Assembly: GCF_003628145.1 (NCBI RefSeq) | Contig: NZ_RBZV01000019.1 | Coordinates: 1-49,103 of the forward strand | DNA: 49,103 bases | Direction: 5' to 3' | Source of the DNA: Trinickia fusca | GTDB taxonomy: Bacteria > Pseudomonadota > Gammaproteobacteria > Burkholderiales > Burkholderiaceae | Part shown: positions 8,610-16,674 of the stretch, one piece after another | Layout: each line of letters starts with the position of its first letter | How positions within the stretch are numbered: the first letter of the stretch is position 1 | Position numbers and translations under genes: made by a program | Notes under the pieces: generated by a model | The model's input: the letters and a program-made list of their open reading frames with translations, nothing else | Told to the model about the DNA's origin: nothing | Databases searched by the model: none

Positions 8610-9854
8610 ATGAGCCGCTACTCGATATTCAGCCTGCTGCGCAACGGGTTGTCGTACCACGAGAACTGGGAACGCCAATGGCGCAGCCCCGAGCCGAAGC
8701 GCGAATACGACGTCGTGATCGTCGGCGGTGGCGGACACGGCCTTGCCACGGCCTACTACCTGGCCAAGGAGCACGGCGTGCGCAACGTGGCCGTGCTCGA
8801 AAAAGGATGGATCGGCGGCGGTAACACCGCGCGCAACACGACGATCGTCCGCTCGAACTATCTGTGGGACGAGTCGGCGGCGCTGTACGAGAAGTCGATG
8901 AAGCTGTGGGAAGGGCTCGCGCAGGATCTGAACTACAACGTGATGTTCAGCCAACGTGGTGTGATGAATCTCGCGCATTCGCTGTCCGACTTACGCGAGA
9001 CGCAGCGGCGCGTGAACGCGAACCGGTTGAACGGCGTCGACGCCGAATTCCTCACACCCGAGCAAATCCAGCAGCTCGAACCGATGTTGAACCTGAACAG
9101 CCGCTATCCCGTGCTCGGCGCATCGTTTCAACGTCGCGGCGGCGTCGCGCGGCACGATGCCGTGGCCTGGGGCTTTGCGCGCGGCGCCGACTCACGTGGC
9201 GTCGACATCGTACAGAACTGCCAAGTCACCGGCATTCGACGTGAAGGTGGAGCCGTCGTCGGCGTCGAGACGGTCAAGGGTTTCATCAAGGCGAAGAAGG
9301 TAGCCGTGGTGGCGGCCGGCAACACGACGACGCTCGCCGACATGGCCGGCATCCGTCTGCCGCTCGAGAGTCACCCACTGCAGGCACTCGTCTCCGAACC
9401 GATCAAGCCCGTCGTCAACACGGTCGTCATGTCGAACGCGATCCACGCGTATATCAGCCAGTCCGACAAGGGTGACCTCGTGATCGGCGCCGGCATCGAT
9501 CAATACGCGGGCTTCGGTCAGCGTGGCAGCTTTCATATTGTCGAAGGCGCGTTGCAAGCGATCGTCGAACTGTTCCCCGTGTTCTCGCGCGTGCGCATGA
9601 ACCGGCAGTGGGGCGGCATCGTCGACGTGGCGCCCGATGCTTGCCCGATCATCGGCAAGACCGATGTGAAGGGTCTGTATTTCAACTGCGGCTGGGGGAC
9701 GGGCGGCTTCAAAGCGACGCCGGGCTCGGGCTGGGTCTTCGCCCATACGATCGCCAACGATGCCCCGCACCCCCTCAATGCGCCGTTCTCGCTCGAGCGC
9801 TTCTATACGGGCCACCTCATCGACGAACACGGCGCGGCTGCCGTCGCGCACTAA
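8610..9854 (+). CDS. soxB: Sarcosine oxidase subunit beta
   Basis: Large FAD/FMN subunit of heterotetrameric sarcosine oxidase, which oxidises sarcosine to glycine, H2O2 and 5,10-methylene-tetrahydrofolate in the cytoplasm. The 414-residue length matches the family. The N-terminal dinucleotide fold is [19 protein letters not shown] (Gly39-Gly44). His182, in the segment [12 protein letters not shown], corresponds by context to the histidine that carries covalent FMN in characterised enzymes. The C-terminal DAO-family segment [16 protein letters not shown] is present. It is the first gene of soxBDAG; soxD starts 10 bp after the stop. Confidence 0.95.
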   Translation: MSRYSIFSLLRNGLSYHENWERQWRSPEPKREYDVVIVGGGGHGLATAYYLAKEHGVRNVAVLEKGWIGGGNTARNTTIVRSNYLWDESAALYEKSMKLWEGLAQDLNYNVMFSQRGVMNLAHSLSDLRETQRRVNANRLNGVDAEFLTPEQIQQLEPMLNLNSRYPVLGASFQRRGGVARHDAVAWGFARGADSRGVDIVQNCQVTGIRREGGAVVGVETVKGFIKAKKVAVVAAGNTTTLADMAGIRLPLESHPLQALVSEPIKPVVNTVVMSNAIHAYISQSDKGDLVIGAGIDQYAGFGQRGSFHIVEGALQAIVELFPVFSRVRMNRQWGGIVDVAPDACPIIGKTDVKGLYFNCGWGTGGFKATPGSGWVFAHTIANDAPHPLNAPFSLERFYTGHLIDEHGAAAVAH

Positions 9855-9864
9855 GGAGAGGCAC

Positions 9865-10179
9865 ATGCTGTTGATCGAATGTCCGTGGTGCGGTCCGCGT
9901 GCCGAATCCGAATTCACTTGCGGCGGACAGGCCGATATCGTCCGGCCGCGTGAGCCCGAGCAAGTGAGTGACCAGGAATGGGGCGACTACCTGTTCATGC
10001 GCAAGAACACGCGCGGCATGCACCGCGAGCAGTGGCTGCACACGCACGGCTGCCGCCGCTGGTTCAAGGCGACGCGCGATACCGTCAGCTACGCGTTTCA
10101 AGGCTACGAGACGTTCGGCGGAAAGGATGCAAAAGACGCACGAGACGCACGAGACGCACAAGAGGGCAAGCAATCATGA
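9865..10179 (+). CDS. soxD: Sarcosine oxidase subunit delta
   Basis: Small zinc-binding subunit of sarcosine oxidase (104 residues). Cys6, Cys9, His59 and Cys63 fall exactly where the structural zinc ligands lie in characterised delta subunits. The start has a good ribosome site (AAGGAGAGGCAC). The C-terminus carries a low-complexity tail (KDAKDARDARDAQEG) encoded by a short direct repeat of GAGACGCAC near 10140-10160; it looks like a replication-slippage product and is probably disordered. The stop overlaps the soxA start by ATGA. Confidence 0.94.
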   Translation: MLLIECPWCGPRAESEFTCGGQADIVRPREPEQVSDQEWGDYLFMRKNTRGMHREQWLHTHGCRRWFKATRDTVSYAFQGYETFGGKDAKDARDARDAQEGKQS

Positions 10180-13100
10180 CCTGTCAGAAAGACCGTCTCG
10201 GCTCGGGTGGGCGCATCAATCGCGCGATCCCGCTCACGTTCACGTTCAACGGCCGCACGTATCAGGGCTATCAGGGCGATACGCTGGCCTCGGCATTGCT
10301 CGCGAACGGCGTGCGTTTCGTCGCGCGTAGCTGGAAATATCACCGGCCTCGCGGCATCGTGACGGCGGGCGTCGAAGAACCCAACGCGATCGTGCAGCTC
10401 GAACAAGGTGCCTATACGGTGCCTAACGCGCGTGCAACCGAAGTCGAGCTTTACCAAGGACTCATCGCGTTGAGCGTCAACGCAGAGCCATCGATCGAAC
10501 ACGACCGACTCGCGATCAATCAGAAGATCGCGCGCTTCATTCCGGCGGGCTTCTACTACAAGACGTTCATGTGGCCGCGCAAGTGGTGGCCCAAGTACGA
10601 AGAGAAGATCCGCGCGGCGGCGGGCCTGGGCAAGGCACCGGATACGGGCGATGCCGATCGTTACGACAAGTGCTTCGCGCATTGCGACGTGCTCGTGGTC
10701 GGTGGCGGGCCGGCAGGGCTCGCGGCTGCGTATGCAGCAGGCTCGGCCGGCGCGCGCGTGATGCTCGTCGACGATCAGCGCGAACTAGGTGGCAGCTTGC
10801 TGTCGTGCCGCGCGCAGATCGACGGCCGGCCCGCGCTGCAGTGGGTCGACCGCATCGAGGCTGCGCTCGCGCAGATGCCTGACGTGACGGTCCTCACGCG
10901 AAGCATGGCGTTCGGCTATCAGGATCACAACCTCGTAACCGTCGTGCAGCGGCTGACCGATCATCTTCCCATTTCGATGCGCAAGGGCACGCGCGAGCTC
11001 GTATGGAAGGTGCGCGCGAAGCGCGTGATCCTGGCCACCGGCGCGCACGAGCGGCCACTCGTCTTCGGCAACAACGATCTGCCCGGCATCATGCTCGCGT
11101 CAGCCGTCTCGACCTACGTGCATCGCTACGGCGTATTGCCGGGGCGGGAGGCGGTCGTGTTCACGAACAACGACGACGGCTATCAATGCGCGCTCGATCT
11201 CAAGGCATGCGGCGCGAAAGTGACGGTCGTCGATCCGCGTGCGGCTAGCGACGGCTCGCTGCCGTCCATGGCGCGTCGTCATGGCGTGACCGTGCTTGGC
11301 GGCGCGGTCGTGACCGAGGCGCACGGCAAGCTCTGCGTGTCGTCGGTGCAAGTCGCTTCGTTCGAGAACGGCACCGTTGGTGAGAATCAAACGCGTGTGG
11401 ACTGCGATCTCGTCGCCATGTCGGGTGGCTGGAGCCCGGTGCTGCATCTGTTCGCTCAATCGGGGGGCAAGGCGCATTGGCACGACGAGAAAGCGTGCTT
11501 CGTGCCGGGCACACCCGTCCAGGCCGAGGTCAGTGTCGGCGCGGTAGCCGGCGAATTCAGTCTCGCGCGCGGGTTGCGGCTCGCGCTCGATGCCGGTGTC
11601 GAAGCTGCACTGTCGCTGGGCTTCATGGCCGCGACGCGACCTGTTTCGCCGCATGTCACCGAGTTCAAGGAAGCGCCGCTGCTGCCGCTGTGGCTCGTCG
11701 GCAACCATGAGCGGGCCGCGCGCGGGCCCAAACAGTTCGTCGACATGCAGAACGACGTGTCGGCGGCCGACATCCTGCTGGCCGCACGCGAAGGCTTCGA
11801 ATCGATCGAGCACGTGAAGCGCTATACGGCGATGGGTTTCGGCACCGACCAGGGCAAGCTCGCCAATATCAACGGCATGGCCATTCTGGCGCAGGCGCTC
11901 GGCAAGTCGATTCCCGAAACGGGCACGACGACGTTCCGCCCGAACTACACGCCCGTGTCGTTCGGCGCGATCGCGGGCCGCGAGATCGGCGATTTCCTCG
12001 ACCCGATCCGCAAGACGTGCATCCACGAATGGCACGTCGAGCACGGCGCGCAGTTCGAAGACGTCGGCAACTGGAAGCGTCCGTGGTATTACCCGCGGGA
12101 CGGCGAGGACATACACGCGGCCGTCGCGCGCGAGTGTCTGGCGGTGCGGACGAGCGTCGGCATTCTCGACGCGTCGACGCTCGGCAAGATCGACGTGCAG
12201 GGCCCCGATAGCGCGAAGCTGCTGAACTGGGTCTATACGAATCTCTGGTCCAAGCTCGAAGTCGGCAAGTGCCGCTACGGCCTCATGCTCGACGAGAACG
12301 GCATGGTCTTCGACGACGGTGTGACGGTGCGTCTCGGCGAGCAGCATTACCTGATGTCGACGACGACGGGCGGGGCCGCACGCGTGCTGTCCTGGCTCGA
12401 GCGTTGGCTGCAGACCGAGTGGCCCGATATGAAAGTGCGGCTGACGTCGGTCACCGATCATTGGGCGACGTTCGCGGTCGCCGGGCCGAACAGTCGCAAG
12501 GTGTTGCAGAAGGTGTGCCGCGACATCGACTTCGGCAACGAAGCATTCCCGTTCATGACTTACCGCGAAGGCACGATCGCGGGCGTGGCCGGGCGCGTCA
12601 TGCGCATCAGCTTCTCGGGCGAACTGGCCTATGAAGTCAACGTGCCGGCCAACGTAGGCCGCAGCGTGTGGGAGGCGCTGATGGTGGCCGGCGAGCCGTT
12701 CGGCATCACGCCGTACGGCACCGAAGCGATGCACGTGCTGCGCGCCGAGAAGGGCTACATCATCGTGGGGCAGGACACCGACGGCTCCGTGACACCGTTC
12801 GATCTCGGCATGGGCGGCCTCGTTGCGAAGACGAAGGACTGCCTGGGCAAGCGTTCGCTGTCGCGCTCCGATACGGTCAAGCCCGGACGCAAGCAATTCG
12901 TCGGACTGCTGACCGACGACCCATCATGCGTCGTGGCCGAGGGCAGCCAGATCGTCGCGATCGGTGCGCAGGTGCCCGCCGGAGGCGATGTCGCAGCCGA
13001 GCCTGTGACGATGCTCGGCCACGTTACGTCGAGCTACTACAGCCCCATTCTGAAGCGCTCGATCGCTTTGGCCGTCGTAAAGGGGGGCCTCGACAAGATG

Positions 13101-13205
13101 GGCGAGAAGGTCGCGATCGACATGGCCGACGGCAACACTGTCGCGGCGACGATCTCGAGCCCCGTGTTCTATGACATCGAAGGAGTGCGTCAGCATGTGG
13201 AATGA
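10176..13205 (+). CDS. soxA: Sarcosine oxidase subunit alpha
   Basis: The 1009-residue alpha subunit. Domains in order: an N-terminal ferredoxin-like fold (FNGRTYQGYQGDTLASALLA) without iron-sulfur cysteines; a Rossmann NAD-binding domain (VVGGGPAGLAAAYAAGSAG near residue 172); the pyridine-nucleotide oxidoreductase region (GAHERPLVFGNNDLPGIM); and from about residue 610 a GcvT-like aminomethyltransferase domain that binds tetrahydrofolate. The C-terminal domain lets the enzyme pass the methyl-derived carbon to folate instead of releasing formaldehyde. The ATG at 10176 overlaps the soxD stop. The 3' end overlaps soxG by 11 bp. Confidence 0.95.
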   Translation: MTCQKDRLGSGGRINRAIPLTFTFNGRTYQGYQGDTLASALLANGVRFVARSWKYHRPRGIVTAGVEEPNAIVQLEQGAYTVPNARATEVELYQGLIALSVNAEPSIEHDRLAINQKIARFIPAGFYYKTFMWPRKWWPKYEEKIRAAAGLGKAPDTGDADRYDKCFAHCDVLVVGGGPAGLAAAYAAGSAGARVMLVDDQRELGGSLLSCRAQIDGRPALQWVDRIEAALAQMPDVTVLTRSMAFGYQDHNLVTVVQRLTDHLPISMRKGTRELVWKVRAKRVILATGAHERPLVFGNNDLPGIMLASAVSTYVHRYGVLPGREAVVFTNNDDGYQCALDLKACGAKVTVVDPRAASDGSLPSMARRHGVTVLGGAVVTEAHGKLCVSSVQVASFENGTVGENQTRVDCDLVAMSGGWSPVLHLFAQSGGKAHWHDEKACFVPGTPVQAEVSVGAVAGEFSLARGLRLALDAGVEAALSLGFMAATRPVSPHVTEFKEAPLLPLWLVGNHERAARGPKQFVDMQNDVSAADILLAAREGFESIEHVKRYTAMGFGTDQGKLANINGMAILAQALGKSIPETGTTTFRPNYTPVSFGAIAGREIGDFLDPIRKTCIHEWHVEHGAQFEDVGNWKRPWYYPRDGEDIHAAVARECLAVRTSVGILDASTLGKIDVQGPDSAKLLNWVYTNLWSKLEVGKCRYGLMLDENGMVFDDGVTVRLGEQHYLMSTTTGGAARVLSWLERWLQTEWPDMKVRLTSVTDHWATFAVAGPNSRKVLQKVCRDIDFGNEAFPFMTYREGTIAGVAGRVMRISFSGELAYEVNVPANVGRSVWEALMVAGEPFGITPYGTEAMHVLRAEKGYIIVGQDTDGSVTPFDLGMGGLVAKTKDCLGKRSLSRSDTVKPGRKQFVGLLTDDPSCVVAEGSQIVAIGAQVPAGGDVAAEPVTMLGHVTSSYYSPILKRSIALAVVKGGLDKMGEKVAIDMADGNTVAATISSPVFYDIEGVRQHVE

Positions 13206-13821
13206 GAACCGAAACGACACGGCGGCGCTCGACACTCGCCCACGACTCGAATCGCCGCTCGTCGGCGCGGCCGATTTGCTTGTCGCGCACGAAGCGTTGC
13301 AATCGAAGGCGTTTCGCTTGCGCCAGCGGCCATTTCTCGAGCTCGTGAACGTCCGAGGCGATGCGCGCGACGAGGCATTCGTTGCCGCAGTCGAACGCAC
13401 GCTCGGTGTTCGTGTTCCCGTGAAGCCGAATACGATCAGGCAGGCCGCGGAGTATGACGCGTTGTGGCTGGGCCCCGATGAATGGCTCGTGCGTTCGGGC
13501 GAACCGCGCGCGGCCACACTCGAGCCCAAGCTAAGCGCGGCGCTGGCTGGCGTGTTCGCATCGGTCGTCGACGTGAGCAGTGGTTATACGGTCCTCGAAG
13601 CGAGCGGCGAGCGCGTGCGCGATGTGCTGTCTCGCGGTTGTCCGCTCGATCTGCATCCGCGTGTATTCGCGCCGGGCCGGTGCGCGCAGAGCCATTACTT
13701 CAAGGCATCGATCATGCTCGTGCCGATGTCCCACGACACGTTCGAGATCGTCGTCCGCCGCAGCTTCGCCGATTACTTCTGCCGCATGATGCTCGACGCC
13801 GCGGAGCCGCTTGTATCGTGA
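13195..13821 (+). CDS. soxG: Sarcosine oxidase subunit gamma
   Basis: The 208-residue gamma subunit, related to GcvT/YgfZ folds and structural in the holoenzyme. Supporting segments are DALWLGPDEWLVRS near the middle, and the C-terminal run of basic and aromatic residues ending in FADYFCRMMLDA, both typical of SoxG. The start at 13195 has AAGGAG nine bases upstream and sits inside the end of soxA. It is the last sox gene: the folate and one-carbon genes that often follow (glyA, purU, folD) are not here, and the next gene is an aldo/keto reductase 95 bp away with its own ribosome site. Confidence 0.92.
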   Translation: MWNENRNDTAALDTRPRLESPLVGAADLLVAHEALQSKAFRLRQRPFLELVNVRGDARDEAFVAAVERTLGVRVPVKPNTIRQAAEYDALWLGPDEWLVRSGEPRAATLEPKLSAALAGVFASVVDVSSGYTVLEASGERVRDVLSRGCPLDLHPRVFAPGRCAQSHYFKASIMLVPMSHDTFEIVVRRSFADYFCRMMLDAAEPLVS

Positions 13822-13916
13822 GGCCCGCGGAGGCTGAGGACGTGGACGCATGATCGACGCTATCCTGTGAGCATTGCTGCCGCGCAGGGCTGGCGCTCAA
13901 TTGAGGAGGCATCATC

Positions 13917-14906
13917 ATGCAGTACCGCAAATTCGGCCACACGGGCTTGAGCGTGTCGAGCGTGTGTCTCGGCACGATGACGTTCGGCTTTCAATCCGAC
14001 GAGGGCGTGTCCCACCGCATCATGGACAAGGCCTTTGAAGCCGGTGTCACGTTCTTCGATACCGCGAACATCTATCCGCTGGGCGGTGGCCCGACCGAAG
14101 TGGGGCAGACCGAGGAAATCGTCGGACGCTGGCTGAAAGGCAAGCGTCAGCAGGTCGTGCTCGCGACAAAAGCAGTGGGCAAGATGGGGCCGTTGCCTTG
14201 GGAGCAGGGTGCTTCGCGCAGACATCTGCTCGATGCGATTGATGCTTCGCTGCGGCGTCTCGGCACCGATTACGTCGATCTGTACCAACTGCATTGGGAC
14301 GACCCTGACACGCCGCTCGACGAAACTCTGGCGGCACTCGACACGATCGTGCGTTCGGGACGAGCACGCTACGTCGGCGTCTCGAACTTCCTCGCGTACC
14401 GTCTCGCGAAAGCGCTGGGCCGCGCCGACTTGCTCGGCGTGACGCGCTTCGTCTCGGTGCAGCCGCGCTACAACCTGCTGTTTCGTCAGATCGAACGCGA
14501 ACTGCTGCCACTCGCGGCCGAGGAAGAACTCGCGGTGCTGCCCTACAACCCGCTGGCGGGTGGCTTGCTGACAGGCAAGCATCGCAACGATGTGCCGCCG
14601 CCCGAAGGGCGCTTCACGGTGGGAACGGCCGGCGAGGTTTACCAGACGCGCTACTGGCATGAGCGCGAGTTCGCGACGATCGAAGCACTACGAAAAATCG
14701 TAGCGAAAACGGGTTTGCCGATGTCGACGATCGCCGTTGCCTGGGTGCTGGCGAATCCGCTCGTCACCTCGACGATTCTGGGTGCGAGCCGGCCCGAGCA
14801 ACTGACCGACACGCTTGCTGCCGTCGATCTCATGCTCGATCCAGCGCTCAAATCGACGCTGGACGAACTCACTCATGAGTATCGATTCGGCGATGCCACG
14901 CGTTAG
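13917..14906 (+). CDS. Aldo/keto reductase
   Basis: Cytosolic NADPH-dependent oxidoreductase of 329 residues with an (alpha/beta)8 barrel. The catalytic tetrad is visible as Asp48, Tyr53, Lys85 and His126. The N-terminal RKFGHTGLSVSSVCLGTMTFG and the C-terminal VAWVLANPLVTSTILGA are standard for the voltage-gated-channel-beta/YajO-like branch of AKRs. Its natural carbonyl substrate cannot be read from the sequence. A strong ribosome site (GAGGAGG) precedes the ATG. It converges on the AraC regulator at 14933 with only 26 bp between the stops; AraC proteins of that type often control a nearby AKR. Confidence 0.93.
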   Translation: MQYRKFGHTGLSVSSVCLGTMTFGFQSDEGVSHRIMDKAFEAGVTFFDTANIYPLGGGPTEVGQTEEIVGRWLKGKRQQVVLATKAVGKMGPLPWEQGASRRHLLDAIDASLRRLGTDYVDLYQLHWDDPDTPLDETLAALDTIVRSGRARYVGVSNFLAYRLAKALGRADLLGVTRFVSVQPRYNLLFRQIERELLPLAAEEELAVLPYNPLAGGLLTGKHRNDVPPPEGRFTVGTAGEVYQTRYWHEREFATIEALRKIVAKTGLPMSTIAVAWVLANPLVTSTILGASRPEQLTDTLAAVDLMLDPALKSTLDELTHEYRFGDATR

Positions 14907-14932
14907 CCCAACATTTGCGGCATCCCTTGCAA

Positions 14933-15901
14933 TCACTCGATCGCCGCAAACTCGCCATCGAGCGGTACGGCATCCGAAGGCGGCATATCGGTCGTGGTGC
15001 GCATCCGCCGTACCTCTTCGATCGGGCTCAGGCCGAACAGCCGCTTGAACTCGCGACTGAACTGCGACGCGCTCTCGTAGCCCACGCGCGTCGCAGCCGT
15101 ACTCACGTTCACACCGAGCTGCACCATCAAATGGCGCGCATGATGCAGACGCGTCGTCTTCACATACTGCATCGGCGAAGTCGCCGTGACAGCTTTGAAC
15201 TGCGCATGAAAGACCGCAAGGCTCATGCCGGCCTCGCGTGCGAGCGTTTCGACATCGAGATCGCCGCGGTAGTCGGCATGGATGCGCCGCAGCGCCTTCG
15301 CGATGCGGCCCAGTTGATGCTGATGCATGAGCGCCGCGCGGATCATGTCGCCCTGCGCGCCCGCGAGCACGCGATAGTAGATTTCGCGCACGATCGATGG
15401 CCCGAGGATTTGCGAATCGGCCGGTGACGCGAGCGATTCGAGCAGACGCAGCACGGTGTCGCTGAGGGTGCCGTCGAGCGGTGTCGCGCATACCGCGCGC
15501 GGCTCGTTCGGTACGATCATTCGGCTGTCGTTGAGCGCGAGCAGCAGTTCGGCGATGACCGACAGATCGATCCCGATCGAGATCGCGAGCAATGGCTCCT
15601 GTTCGCTCGCCTCCGTTTCGCACTCGAACGGCAGTGGCACGGCGAGAACCAGATATTGCTGTGCGTCGTAGACAAAGGACTGCGACCCCAGATAGCCGCG
15701 TTTGCGCCCTTGGCACACGACGACGATGCACGGTTCGTACAGCACGGGCCTGCGTGGTAGCGGGCGATTGACCCGCATGAACTGCACGCTGCCCAGCGAG
15801 GACTGCGTGATGCCTTCGGTCGGTGCCAGCGTAGCAAGCAGCTCGACCATGTGCTTCTGTGCGGGGCTCACGGCGGGCGTGTCGGAGGCAGGGCGTGTCA
15901 T
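14933..15901 (-). CDS. AraC-family transcriptional regulator (AraC_N type)
   Basis: A 322-residue regulator with the N-terminal AraC_N domain (PF06719-like; CIVVVCQGRKRGYLGSQSF and the PLPFECETEASEQEPLLAIS segment) and two C-terminal HTH motifs (VETLAREAGMSLAVFHAQFK; AATRVGYESASQFSREFKR). Regulators of this subgroup commonly sit beside aldo/keto reductases or other oxidoreductases. The adjacent AKR gene (convergent) and the molybdenum hydroxylase operon (divergent) are both candidate targets. I chose ATG 15901; an upstream in-frame codon at 15988 would add 29 residues with no domain signal. Confidence 0.9.
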   Translation of the reverse strand: MTRPASDTPAVSPAQKHMVELLATLAPTEGITQSSLGSVQFMRVNRPLPRRPVLYEPCIVVVCQGRKRGYLGSQSFVYDAQQYLVLAVPLPFECETEASEQEPLLAISIGIDLSVIAELLLALNDSRMIVPNEPRAVCATPLDGTLSDTVLRLLESLASPADSQILGPSIVREIYYRVLAGAQGDMIRAALMHQHQLGRIAKALRRIHADYRGDLDVETLAREAGMSLAVFHAQFKAVTATSPMQYVKTTRLHHARHLMVQLGVNVSTAATRVGYESASQFSREFKRLFGLSPIEEVRRMRTTTDMPPSDAVPLDGEFAAIE

Positions 15902-16217
15902 GGCTGGAATGCTTCGTCGCGCGAGAATCGGGCTCAAAAATCTACCACCAAACCGGTTTTTATGCTGGCTGCCAAGAGAATCAGGCAAGCCTTCAAGAGA
16001 TTCAGGTATTCCCTGCCCGCACTGTGCTCCCTAGCATGTGACGCTAAACCCGATGTCCCTCGGGCATCCCTCGTATCCTGCAGGAGCCTTTCCCATGTCG
16101 CGCATCAACGACGCCTATGAGCACATGCTCAAAAAGCGACGTGAAATACCGTTTCGTGATAAATCTAGACGCTCTGCGCCAATAACCAACTCAAGCAGTT
16201 CATAGCCTGGAGACGCC
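15902..16217. other. Divergent region between the AraC regulator and iorAB
   Basis: This 316-bp stretch holds the AraC regulator promoter on one strand and the ior promoter on the other. Its centre carries a 36-codon ORF with a good ribosome site (16095-16205, listed separately). I could not pick a convincing -35/-10 pair. Confidence 0.4.
16095..16205 (+). CDS. Small ORF (36 aa), leader peptide or gene remnant upstream of iorA
   Basis: Starts at an ATG preceded by AGGAG with an eight-base spacer and ends at TAG, 12 bp before the iorA ATG. The product begins MSRINDAYEHMLKKRREIPF and ends in a serine run. The charged helical start looks like real protein, but I do not recognise it. It may be a true small protein, a translated leader of the ior operon, or the 5' remnant of a deleted gene. 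It is shorter than a routine gene caller would report. Confidence 0.4.
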   Translation: MSRINDAYEHMLKKRREIPFRDKSRRSAPITNSSSS

Positions 16218-16673
16218 ATGACCACATTGAACATCAACGGCCAGACGCACACGGTAGACGTGCCCGACGACATGCCCTTACTGTGGGTGTTACGAGATGT
16301 CGTAGGCTTGACCGGTACGAAATTCGGCTGCGGCATCGCGCAATGCGGTGCCTGCACCGTGCATCTGGATGGCGCGGCTGTGCGCTCGTGCGTGCTGCCC
16401 GTGGCGGCCGTTGCCGGCAAGAAGATCACGACGATCGAAGCGGTGGGCGCGACGCCCGCGGGCCGCAAGATTCAGGAAGCATGGCGCGATCTCGACGTCG
16501 TGCAGTGCGGCTATTGCCAGTCCGGGCAAGTGATGTCGGCCACGTCGCTGCTCGCGACGAATCCGAATCCGAGCGATGCCGACATCGATGCGGCCATGAC
16601 CGGCAACATCTGCCGCTGCGGCACCTACAACCGGATTCGCGCGGCCATCAAGCATGCCGCCAAGGAGGCCTGA
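16218..16673 (+). CDS. iorA: Molybdenum hydroxylase small subunit, two [2Fe-2S] clusters (isoquinoline 1-oxidoreductase alpha type)
   Basis: Electron-transfer subunit of a xanthine-oxidase-superfamily hydroxylase, 151 residues. The plant-ferredoxin-type cluster uses Cys38, Cys43, Cys46 and Cys58; the second cluster uses Cys97, Cys100, Cys132 and Cys134 ([11 protein letters not shown] and [12 protein letters not shown]). Length and motifs fit IorA, nicotinate dehydrogenase and aldehyde-dehydrogenase small subunits. The large subunit begins 1 bp after its stop, so they form one operon. The gene symbol is given by family; the substrate may be an aromatic N-heterocycle or an aldehyde. Confidence 0.92.
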   Translation: MTTLNINGQTHTVDVPDDMPLLWVLRDVVGLTGTKFGCGIAQCGACTVHLDGAAVRSCVLPVAAVAGKKITTIEAVGATPAGRKIQEAWRDLDVVQCGYCQSGQVMSATSLLATNPNPSDADIDAAMTGNICRCGTYNRIRAAIKHAAKEA

Positions 16674-16674
16674 C

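Noticed and set aside
11100-12896. Long antisense frame (598 codons) opposite soxA
   Set aside because: Arg/His-rich composition typical of the shadow frame of a GC-rich gene; soxA on the other strand has full family motifs.
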